Below, piece after piece: positions 9,283-17,888 of a DNA stretch of 64,000 nucleotides (the stretch's first letter is position 1; the number at the start of each line of letters is the position of its first letter). The translations under genes were made by a program, and so were the position numbers. The DNA is from Sthenelais limicola (lineage: Eukaryota > Annelida > Polychaeta > Phyllodocida > Sigalionidae): assembly GCA_942159475.1 (NCBI GenBank), contig OW804098.1, positions 3,386,383 through 3,450,382 on the forward strand. The letters run 5' to 3'. Under the pieces are notes generated by a model that did not search any database, was not told the origin of the DNA, and was given only the letters and a program-made list of their open reading frames with translations.

Positions 9283-11316
9283 ATGTCGAAGCCTAGCGAC
9301 GACATCATCGACCTGGACGTCTCCGGTGACTCCGTAGAGGTGCCCATGGAAGACGAGAACGAGTTGTTGGGTGACGGAACCGGATTGATCGGCCTAGCGG
9401 CCATGCAGATCAATGAAGGTGACGACACCTCGGCAATCGAGGAGGATGGTCCGGTCGATCCGGCGCGACCTAAGCGGGGTCGTGCTGCTGATAGACCGGA
9501 GACTAGGTCCCAGTCCAACTCCCCAGTTAAGTCCGCTAGGACTACGGGTGAGCGTGGAAGGGAGTTGGAGCGTAAGCACAACCTCCGAGCAGTAACCGTG
9601 AGTGTGGAGCGTGTTCCGCTGAACACTGCCTCCACCAAGAGTTCTGATGCATCATCTCCTGCTCCGACTTCTGGCAAGTCCGGGACCAGTACCAGCCCTG
9701 GTGCAACGTCCAAGACTCCGGCCGGAAAGAAGAAGCCGGTTGTGAAGGTGCATCGCCAGCGGATCGAGCACAAGACCGAGTTGTATGCCTTGAAGGAGTC
9801 ACAGTGTGATATCCGTGGCCTGTTGACTGCAGGCACCGGGGTCCTTCCCATCAACCCGGCCGATGACTCCCCGGGAGTCCGTGTTCCCCTGGCTGACGAA
9901 AGTGAGGATGAGGATACGGAGTTCGCTGACGATCTCCTGATGGACCGCTTCGAGACCCGTCAGTGGCCCAGTTTGGTTCGACAGGATGCTCTGGATCCTG
10001 GAACGTACCAGAAAGTGTGGGATGCCCCTAGCATCTGGGAACCCGGATTCCGGTGTCCTTTTGCTATTTGCCGTCACAAAGGGATGAATCCTTACGGGAT
10101 TCGTGTCTTTAGAACGAGGCCCCGCCTGTTCCGGCATCTGTGCGAGGAGCACGCCCCCCATCGCATGGTGTGGGAGTGTCCCTCCAGAAGATGTAAGCAG
10201 AAGGTAGACCGCAGGATCGAGTTGGTCCGCCATCTCCAGTACGGAGAAGTGGTGGCTCACAACATGGGATTCGCGGTAGCTGCGGAGAAGGTGATGAAGC
10301 TGTCACCGTCGATTCAGGTGAATCATCTGTTCAGTCGGATGGCTTACCTGACGTCGACAGACCTTCAGGTGATCCGGCGGAAGGCTACACACAAGTTTGT
10401 GAAGCCTAAGGCCGTGGCTGCCCCTTCTTCTCCGGCTCCCTCCACTTCTGGCACGTCGAGTTCCACTCCGTCAAAGAAGAAGAAGAGGAAAAGATCGCGT
10501 TCGCACTCCGGCTCTAGCGAGCGTGAAGGCTCTCCTGTCCCCGTGAAGAAGAGCAAGAAAACGAAAACCCTGACTGCCGTAGCCAAGCAGGAGGTCACGG
10601 ACATGGAAGCTAAGCTCCCGGAGCAAGCTGCCGTGTGCCATGTTATACAGCAGTCAAGGGCGGATGTTGGGGAGGCTCTCGAGCTGGCTCGGGCTGCCCT
10701 GACAGACGTTGAGACCCAGGTTGGCACTGCTGTAGACCGGTTGACGGAACCTCTACAGGCGCTGGAAGCTGTGCGAGAGTCCATCGGGGAGTTAGCTGCT
10801 CTCCGTGAGGAAAATCGCACCCAGTCGCGCCTGATCAGAGACTTGAAGGCGAGTCTTCACCGGAGTGACTTGCAGGTTAGGTCTCTGGAGGAAACCGTCA
10901 GTTCCCTGCGAGCAGATTTGGAGGCTAACGGTGTGTCAGCGCCTGACACAAGTGAGGATCGTGAGCCCTCCGGCTCCGTCCAATTTGGCCCCAGCAGTGC
11001 AGCTGGCAGTCCGGTCAGGAGAAATCCTTTGACCACTGCCCCCGCTATGATGACGGATGCGGATCGCTACTTATGGATGGGTCAAATGATGGCTTCCTTC
11101 ATGAGTGCTCCGCCTCCTATGTCCCTGCCCATGGCCGGAACGTTTCCTGGTTACGGGAATCCCGGCATGAGTCCGCTAATGATGGCCTCCCTAGCACACA
11201 TGGGAAGCCCATTGCGGGGTCCGGCTCCGGCGGCTCAAGGTGCCCCTCCAGAGGATATGGAGGATTCAAGTAGCACCCATAATGAGACGCCCGGAGACGA
11301 GCAGCAGCCGCTGTAG
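9283..11316 (+). CDS. Third ORF of LTR element: zinc-finger/coiled-coil protein
   Basis: This is an intact 677-codon ORF of unknown function. It starts at an ATG in good context (GACGAGATG). The N-terminus is acidic (about residues 1-60). A Ser/Thr/Pro/Lys-rich linker follows. At about 258-325 are two Cys/His modules: CPFAIC followed by RHLCEEH, and CPSRRC followed by VRHL...H, resembling C2H2 fingers. Then comes a Lys/Arg tract KKKKRKRSRS at about residue 400, a likely nuclear localisation signal. A long Leu/Glu-rich helix (about 445-560) looks like a coiled coil. The C-terminus is rich in Met, Pro and Gly. I see no signal peptide, transmembrane segment or furin-like site, so it does not look like an envelope protein. 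A DNA- or RNA-binding nuclear accessory protein is an inference. Codon use resembles gag and pol, so it belongs to the element. Confidence 0.8.
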   Translation: MSKPSDDIIDLDVSGDSVEVPMEDENELLGDGTGLIGLAAMQINEGDDTSAIEEDGPVDPARPKRGRAADRPETRSQSNSPVKSARTTGERGRELERKHNLRAVTVSVERVPLNTASTKSSDASSPAPTSGKSGTSTSPGATSKTPAGKKKPVVKVHRQRIEHKTELYALKESQCDIRGLLTAGTGVLPINPADDSPGVRVPLADESEDEDTEFADDLLMDRFETRQWPSLVRQDALDPGTYQKVWDAPSIWEPGFRCPFAICRHKGMNPYGIRVFRTRPRLFRHLCEEHAPHRMVWECPSRRCKQKVDRRIELVRHLQYGEVVAHNMGFAVAAEKVMKLSPSIQVNHLFSRMAYLTSTDLQVIRRKATHKFVKPKAVAAPSSPAPSTSGTSSSTPSKKKKRKRSRSHSGSSEREGSPVPVKKSKKTKTLTAVAKQEVTDMEAKLPEQAAVCHVIQQSRADVGEALELARAALTDVETQVGTAVDRLTEPLQALEAVRESIGELAALREENRTQSRLIRDLKASLHRSDLQVRSLEETVSSLRADLEANGVSAPDTSEDREPSGSVQFGPSSAAGSPVRRNPLTTAPAMMTDADRYLWMGQMMASFMSAPPPMSLPMAGTFPGYGNPGMSPLMMASLAHMGSPLRGPAPAAQGAPPEDMEDSSSTHNETPGDEQQPL

Positions 11317-11837
11317 ATGACGAATCGGATTGACCCTGGACTCTGGAACCCGGACACGGACTTGACATGGCGGACCTGAACTAAACCTGACGTGGAACGC
11401 CCTTGGACACCGCGATGGAACACGGATCGGCTCGGATTGACTTGATGCTGACCCCGTTTGACCCCGGAATACCCTTTGATTCGCGGAAGAACGTACGCTG
11501 TGTTGTTCTAAAGAAGTTTTGGTGTAGTAGAAACTAAATTTTTTTAACCTGTGCTGGATCATGTTTTGTACATAGATAGGACTCTGGAAGCTCCTTGTTG
11601 TCGAGATGCCGCTGGATGGTTAAAAATATTCTCAAAGCTTAAAAATTATAACTTCTATTTCTACTTACGGAGATGTTGCGACTTGTTAACTATGTAGTGA
11701 GGACACATATATGCTCCTGCTTGTACTTGTTTGCCGTGTGAATTCTCTTTTTATAACTTCTTAGAACATGTTACTTATTCACTTCTTTTAATAATTTATG
11801 CCTCCGGAAGATTATTTACTGTGGGGTAAAAATCTTT
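11317..11837 (+). other. 3' non-coding region of the LTR element
   Basis: These 521 bases lie between the ORF3 stop and the polypurine tract. The first 150 bases are GC-richer and the rest AT-rich. No open frame or motif was recognised. Confidence 0.5.
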
Positions 11838-11855
11838 AAATTTTGGAGGGGGTAT
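11838..11855 (+). other. Polypurine tract
   Basis: A purine-rich run, TTTTGGAGGGGGTAT, lies immediately before the 3' LTR, where plus-strand synthesis of LTR elements is primed. Confidence 0.7.
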
Positions 11856-12352
11856 TGTAGTGAATACGGTTTTAAATAGATCCGAGACAATTGGTCTGAC
11901 CGGGCGTTGCTATAATTGGGTGCACGCGCCTCAACTGAACGCGCTCCCGGTTCAGAAATGGCCTTTCGGATTCCCGCCTTTTCTTACTTGGACAGAGTTC
12001 CAGTAAACCAATATCAAAGGTAACTTAAATCTAGTCAACTCTTTTACCATAATGTGTCTTAGAGCGCTTCCGGATGCTCCGGTAAGACTCCGTGTTGTTT
12101 CACTGTGTTACTCCTATGTAAAACCATGTTAACTGTTTGACTCTCAACACCTGCAATGATCGTGTACCATAATTGCCACTTGTCCTTTGAGGCCAATACC
12201 TGGTCACCTCTGTTGGGTCCGATAAACACTATCGGACATGGTTTGTGTGGAGAATAAAGCCTGTGATACCTAAAGAGCTGTGTGTCTGGTCTTCTTTCCC
12301 TTCGCGAGAATAGATATCGAACTTGGGTAGTGTGAGACGGAAAAACACTACA
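11856..12352 (+). repeat. 3' LTR, 497 bp
   Basis: This is the direct copy of 1003-1499 with one visible difference. It is followed by TATA and a TA-rich tract, matching the TA tract before the 5' LTR. Confidence 0.95.
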
Positions 12353-12367
12353 TATACATATATATAT

Positions 12368-14405
12368 GGCCCATTCTCACGAAAATGGTGCAGCCCATCC
12401 GAAAAGTGTCAAAATTATATTTTGCTTGATTGATCTGAGACTTGGTAGGTTTGAAGGTAATATATAGGCGGTACTATATCTGAATTTGCCATTACATTTG
12501 ACCATTATTTTTTGTATAGGAGGTAATCAAAGTTTGGTGTAGAAAAGTTGGTGTAAAAACGTCGCCCACCCCTATATTTCTTAGTAATGAACATTTCTCT
12601 TATTTAATTTGTATATCATCAACTATTTATGCCTCCATTCTCTAACTAACTGTTTTTTTGATGTAATAGCCAAGAAAAGTTTTTCTTTCCTGTATAAAAA
12701 CGTTTCAAATCAGGGACAAAAAAAACCCTCAGAAACTGGATTCCCACATCAATCAGATGAAACATCCTATCATTAACTGTATTTTTATTTATTATTCTCA
12801 AATCGTCCTAGTTTTTCTGTTATAATATGATCAAATATTATCTTTCACCCCTGAGTATGATTAGTTACCAAATTTTTGGTAAATTATCCACGTTTTAAGG
12901 CTTCAAATTTGGGCGACGTTTTTTCTGAGTGAAAAAACGTCGCCCAATCTATGTCACATTTATTCAATTATCTAAAGCTTGATTGTTATTTTTGATGTTT
13001 TTAATATTCGCGATTCAATAAACAGCTGAACAAAAAATACTGTGAGATGTTTCCAGTTGAGTTGTCTCCTCCCTATTCATCATGATGTTTTTAATACATG
13101 ACTGATACCATTTTAGACCATTTTTTGAAGATTTGTCATTCATGACAATATCCACTCAAGGATGGTGACGTTTTCATGCAGTAGAGTCATATATATGATG
13201 TGTTTCAGGAAAATGAGTCACAAGTCAGAAAAGGGATGTTATTCAAAGTGGTTAAATTCTCAGATCACTTTGTTGGAATATTCTCATTTTCAGAGTGGTT
13301 TGTGCTAATGATCATGGCAATATCTGTACCAAATTTCAGGACAGTGTATTAAATATATCCTTGATATATTTGTGTATTCTTGTCAAAGAATTGTAACAAG
13401 AATATATGTTGCATCCTGTGAGGTCCATACCTCTTTCATGCAATGTATCATAATCACTCATCTACATGAAATATATTTATCAATCTTTTTTATTTTGTTA
13501 GAGGAAGCTACCTAAGGGCCTGTTCCTTAAAACTGAGCAGGATATGAACATCAAAATCAAATTATTTCTTAAATACAAGGATTCTAATAGGGGCGACGTT
13601 TTTACACTGCCAAGTCATATATTGAGTGAAAACTGTAAAACTTCGCCCTACCTAAAGTCTAAATAACTCACTTTTTGGAATCTTAACAGTTTCTGGAGAT
13701 CATTTCCCACATAGTCTAAGATGATATAATGGTAAATAAGTGGAAAATGATTTAATTTGGTCAATATTTAGCTTATATTCTCATGTAAAAACGTCCTCAT
13801 ACTGTGGAAAAAACGTCGCCACTGGGCGACGTTTTTTCCACAGTATGAGGAATTATGATTATTATCATAATTCCTTATTATGATCACAGTCACCTAAGGT
13901 CTGAGAATATTCCAATGGTGGTATACATGTGTCTGCCAACCTATGCTTATGAAATCCCACTTCTTAGACAAAATTAATTTAATTATTTTAGAAAGCACAG
14001 CTATTTTATCTGGCGACGTTTTTACACCTCAATTTAGCCATTTTCACATTAACTGACTTAGGAGCAAAAATTCTGCAGTTATATTCAAACTTAATACATC
14101 ATTTTATTCGATTTACAGCCCTCCATTCTATGGCACAAATTTTATTTATGCATATTGATTCAACTATATTTTTTTCCAACATAACTGTGAGTTTGGTAGT
14201 GATTATTGGGTTCTTTTCCTTGATTTGATAGTACATAATTAAAAAAATATACATCACAGATACAGAAAAGTATATATTTTCATAATGTTTATACCAAGAC
14301 GGATTTAGCTAATCAATTCCTATGTATTTAAGATCAATATCGACCAAGATATTGACCCATATATGGGAAAAATGGGGGGTTGCACTACTTTCGTGAGAAT
14401 GGGTC
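12368..14405. mobile_element. 2.0-kb TIR element with GGCGACGTTTTTAC words
   Basis: The ends are inverted copies: GGCCCATTCTCACGAAA on the left, and the reverse complement of TTTCGTGAGAATGGGTC on the right. Both lie in AT-repeat flanks, so a 2-bp TA target is plausible, as in Tc1/mariner-type elements. The interior has no long frame, so it is non-autonomous. The word GGCGACGTTTTTAC, or its reverse complement GTAAAAACGTCGCC, recurs at about 12555, 12910, 12940, 13590, 13790-13840 and 14010. Part of the dispersed repeat seen at 1-300 and 23.1 kb lies at about 13190-13370. Confidence 0.7.
13795..13850. repeat. 56-bp near-perfect palindrome
   Basis: CCTCATACTGTGGAAAAAAC pairs with GTTTTTTCCACAGTATGAGG, with the GTCGCC/GGCGAC word completing the stem around a 4-base centre. 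This is a hairpin of about 26 bp per arm inside the TIR element. Confidence 0.85.
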
Positions 14406-14559
14406 ATATATATATATTAATTACAGTCACAGTGTCTTAGAATAGTTTGAGAGACTTTCAAAATTTGCCCCTCTCCCACACTGTCATGTAGCAAAAGAGC
14501 ACACATGAAAAAACTGACCCAGCCTGAACATGTCATTGTGAATATAAGTCGTACAGAAT

Positions 14560-15414
14560 TCAACAATTCAACACTACGCAGATGACACCGTCCTATTCTG
14601 CAGTGACAAAAATCAATCAATCATCTATCAAAAACTCCAAACAGATCTCGATTGGATAGACACTTGGTGTAAAGCAAACAAAATTTCAATGAATGTAGCA
14701 AAAACTCAGTATATTAACTTCAAAAAAAGTACTACAAAAATGGCAATAGACCAGAAACATGCTCTTACCCTGGGTGAAGAACTATTATCCCAGGTAAAAG
14801 ATTACAAGTATTTAGGCCTCATAATAGATGAGCACCTATCTTTCAAGCAACATGTAAACAAATTGATAGACAAACTACGATACAAAGTGAGGCTATTGTC
14901 CAGCTCACGTTATATGTTGACTAAAAAAGCAAAAACAGACATAATCAAAATGTTAATTATCCCCAATATCGATCAAGGGGATATATTCTATTCATCAACC
15001 AATAAACACCTGTTAAAAAGGTTGGATTCGCTGTTAAACTCGGCAATCAGATCCTTACACAATCTCCACAAAAGAGCAAACGTGGTAGAAGAACTAGGGG
15101 AGCTAAATATTTTACCAAATAATGTAAGAAGGGATGTACATATCCTTGAAAGCGCACACTATTTGGCACAAACTATTTCAAATTTAGATCAAAGAAAATT
15201 ACCCACCAGAAGCCATTCGATAAAAAGAAGAAACCTAAAAATTGACCGTCCAAAATTATCATTATACCAAAATAGTTTCTTATACAAAGCAAAAGTGGCC
15301 TGGAATTCATTACCAACCAGAATCCAGGCACTAGAATCAAAAAAGCATTTCAAACAAGAGGTAGAAAAGACTCAAAGAAACAAAAGTCATCTCGAAAATA
15401 GAGAAAAACAATAA
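14560..15414 (+). pseudogene. CR1-like LINE relic: C-terminal half of reverse transcriptase
   Basis: The open frame starts at the RT catalytic motif YADD (14575-14586). It continues through WCKANKISMNVAKTQ, the thumb (YKYLGLIIDEHLSFKQHV) and the C-terminal tail typical of CR1/Jockey-group ORF2 proteins (NSLPTRIQALESKKHFKQEV). It ends near 15412. Endonuclease and fingers are missing, so the copy is 5'-truncated. Its 3' end lies at 22161-22445, beyond the younger LINE inserted at 15428. Upstream, 14406-14560 shows a short TA tract and no clear coding. Confidence 0.85.
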
Positions 15415-15427
15415 ATATGTACACCCC
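15415..15427. repeat. Target-site duplication, left copy
   Basis: ATATGTACACCCC is repeated exactly at 22148-22160. The two copies bracket the L1/Tx1-like LINE and prove its insertion into the older LINE relic. Confidence 0.9.
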
Positions 15428-16203
15428 GGACTTCCGGTTTATCTGGGGAGCGAAAAGGTGTCCGTCAAAAGGCTTGTGCCTTGTTGTCCCTTTTTTTTCA
15501 GATTAACCGAAGTGTACGAAGACAAGTTTTTGTCAAAACATCCGTGAAATATCCAAGAATAGGCAGGACTTCTGTTTAAACCATAAGGCTTAAAGTGTCA
15601 AGTGGATTAGACATTATATAGTTGGCGCACGAGGCTAGGCTTCGGCATCCCAGTCGCCATATTGAATATCAACGGTTACGACGAAGACAGGAATAAGTCC
15701 TTAGGAGAGGGTAAAACTTCTTCAAACAAGGGCAATAGACGCAAAAAGTGAACAAGAAAGTGCACGGATTTAAGTTTGTGAGCAAAGAATTGGACTTTTA
15801 CCGTATACAGTGAGTTTATTCTCATCTAATTGAGTTTGCCGCCATAGACATGCGCACTCGGTACTAGTTGATCGGGACTAGGAAGCCGAGCTTGCACAGA
15901 AAGCCGCCATCTTGAATACCGTATCGGTCAAAAGTAAATGCTTTATATATGATAGTACAAGACAATATGAGTGACTTTGAATTGGCAGAAAGGTCGGATT
16001 TCATGTTATAAAGGCTTAATCGAACTCTCCAGAGATATCGACCTGAATTACCGAAAAAAAATAGAAGTTGTGTGCACCATCTCTCAAAGTACCAGTGCGC
16101 AAGACAAATAGGAACCGGAAATATAGACAAAACAATAACATCCGGCAAAAACTGGCAGTTTTATCGAAATCTAAACTTAGACAATTGAATCTAAGGGATT
16201 TTA

Positions 16204-17628
16204 ATGAAGCAGGGTAAAGAAAGCGACACAAATAAGAGACGAAGAAGTGAAGACGGCTCAGAGATATCTAGTAGCAAAAAACCAGTCACTGAAATGGCAG
16301 GCTTTTCGAATGCGGATATAAAGAAAATGTTTGATGATCTGAAGCTGCAGATAGCCACCTCGGCAAACAATCACAAGGAGGCAGTAGACAAAGTCCAGAA
16401 ACAAGTGGACCAGGTTGAATGTGATAACTTTGTCAGAGACAAAAGAGTGGACGATTTGGAAAAAGCTATGAAGCAACAAACGGAAGAAATGGAAATAATG
16501 AGGATTAATTCGGTCAAGAAGAATGACCCTCGTCTGCTAGCACTTGAACACTCAACAATGGGTGACGAGGAAGATGGGATTAGAAAACAGATCCAAGAGT
16601 TAGAGCTGAACCTGATAATCGATGGCATAACAAAGAATGAAAATGAGGACGTGTTAAGCTTGAAGGTAAAAGTTGACGACATCTTTGAAAACCTTATGGG
16701 TGTCATCAGAGGCCTGCAGTATGAAACGAAAAGGATGGGAAAAGGTCTGATGGCGCCGACCATGGTATCCTTTAATACTCTAGACGAAGTTAAAGCTGTA
16801 TGGAGTAAGAGATCCAATCTGGAGAAAACTGTTGATGCGGAAAATAAACGCCTTTTCTGGATTAAGAAGGACCTGCCGCTTGTAATCAGGAGGAGAATTG
16901 CTAGGGCCAGGCCCTGTGTGGCCGCCGCAAGACTGTCTGGAAGGTACAATGATGTGGCTAATGCCCACGGTGACGTGATTCTAGACAAAAAGAGATATAA
17001 ATTCAACCAACTCGAATTGCTACCGAAACAATTCACCCCGGCCTTCTTGGCAAAACGAGAAGATGGAAATACCTTTGTCTTCTTCACGAGGGAATGTCCC
17101 TTGTCTAACCACTACGTTGCAAACTTCAAAGCTGGGAAGAGGTGGTTCAACTGTGTTGAACAATATCTGGCGTATACCAAAGCCATGTTAGATAATGATA
17201 TCAACAAGGCAGAGTTCGTGATGGAATTAGAGGATCCGGCAAGATGCAAAACCTCCTTGGACGCCTTTGTTTCAGACGAGGTCTGGGATAAGTGGGAGGA
17301 AGGTTTGATGGATACCCTCTCAAGAGGTCTGAGACGAAAAATCAGACACAACGAGCATATAGCTGACTACTTACTGGCCACCGATGGAAAAGTTTTGGGA
17401 GAAGCTTCTCCATCACAGTCACATTGGGGCATCGGCATGAGTCTACATAATCCTGAGGTGCTAAACCAAGAAAAGTGGACCAAGAATGGTAATCTACTAG
17501 GAAGAGCGTGGATGGCCGTCAGGACTCGTCTGATAGAAAAGATGGAGAGAGAGAAGGCAGAAGAGGAAGACACCAAAGGTTCGGCTGAAGAAGGCATGGA
17601 CGTGGTCCAAGGGAAATCTTCTGATTAA
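16204..17628 (+). CDS. LINE ORF1 protein with C-terminal NADAR domain
   Basis: The frame has 474 codons. It starts with a Lys/Arg/Ser-rich segment, followed by a heptad-like coiled coil (about 40-125). An RRM-like region (about 133-215, starting ELELNLIIDGI) and a basic region up to about 280 follow, the usual plan of L1 ORF1 RNA chaperones. Residues about 290-447 then match the NADAR/YbiA family. LSNHY is at 300-304, Glu319 is in NCVEQYLAYTKA, LLATDGKVLGEAS contains Glu400, WGIG follows with Trp408, and NGNLLGRAWMAVR comes near the end. Known NADAR proteins act on NAD/ADP-ribose derivatives, and some reverse guanine ADP-ribosylation. I infer an ADP-ribosyl-hydrolase-like module carried into the LINE RNP. 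The acidic tail is Glu/Lys-rich. The fusion is one uninterrupted frame, so it is not an assembly join of two ORFs. Confidence 0.88.
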   Translation: MKQGKESDTNKRRRSEDGSEISSSKKPVTEMAGFSNADIKKMFDDLKLQIATSANNHKEAVDKVQKQVDQVECDNFVRDKRVDDLEKAMKQQTEEMEIMRINSVKKNDPRLLALEHSTMGDEEDGIRKQIQELELNLIIDGITKNENEDVLSLKVKVDDIFENLMGVIRGLQYETKRMGKGLMAPTMVSFNTLDEVKAVWSKRSNLEKTVDAENKRLFWIKKDLPLVIRRRIARARPCVAAARLSGRYNDVANAHGDVILDKKRYKFNQLELLPKQFTPAFLAKREDGNTFVFFTRECPLSNHYVANFKAGKRWFNCVEQYLAYTKAMLDNDINKAEFVMELEDPARCKTSLDAFVSDEVWDKWEEGLMDTLSRGLRRKIRHNEHIADYLLATDGKVLGEASPSQSHWGIGMSLHNPEVLNQEKWTKNGNLLGRAWMAVRTRLIEKMEREKAEEEDTKGSAEEGMDVVQGKSSD

Positions 17629-17675
17629 ATATTGGTTGTTGATATAGTTCACGTTAGACCCTGTTAACTGATACA

Positions 17676-17888
17676 ATGTATGTACACACAGCTTCAGCAA
17701 AGCCCTTGCCCAGGCTAAAATGGGTAAAAAAATGTAAGCTAGTCAGGTATGAAGATGTAAATCTCACAGGTGTCAACGGGATATATGTTAATAGAAGATA
17801 TGGAGATGTGCTATGTGAAACAGGATGGCAGTTTGACGGAAAGTGTAGATGGGAGTCCCTGGTAAAAACTTTTAATGGAAGGGAATAA
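17676..17888 (+). CDS. Small ORF overlapping the ORF2 start
   Basis: This 70-codon frame lies in the ORF1-ORF2 spacer and contains WVKKCKLVRYEDVNL and a Gly/Arg/Trp-rich end. Its stop codon lies inside the first codons of ORF2, whose ATG is at 17875, giving a 14-base overlap. No family is recognised. It could be translated and couple ORF2 translation by termination-reinitiation, or be chance. Conservation in other copies of the element would decide. Confidence 0.35.
   Translation: MYVHTASAKPLPRLKWVKKCKLVRYEDVNLTGVNGIYVNRRYGDVLCETGWQFDGKCRWESLVKTFNGRE

Larger units (their letters stand above)
1003..12352 (+). mobile_element. Young Ty3/Gypsy-type LTR retrotransposon with third ORF
   Basis: This is a complete 11.35-kb LTR retrotransposon. 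Two 497-bp direct LTRs begin TGTAGTG and end CACTACA. Inside, in order, are a PBS-like site, gag (broken by one TGA), pol in the order PR-RT-RNaseH-IN, a 1.1-kb spacer with a predicted intron, a 677-codon third ORF and a polypurine tract. The pol order with integrase last is that of the Ty3/Gypsy group. The LTRs differ at one position by eye (T at about 1212, C at about 12065), so insertion was recent. The flanks on both sides are TA repeats, compatible with a 4-bp TATA target duplication, but the microsatellite makes its exact length ambiguous. Confidence 0.95.

Noticed and set aside
9283..11316. ORF3 as an envelope gene
   Set aside because: No signal peptide, transmembrane helix, cysteine-rich ectodomain or cleavage site can be seen. 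Zinc-finger-like modules and a basic nuclear tract are present instead.
16371..17087. Minus-strand 238-codon frame in LINE ORF1
   Set aside because: It is a complement of a strongly supported coding frame, with Ser/Leu-rich low-complexity translation.
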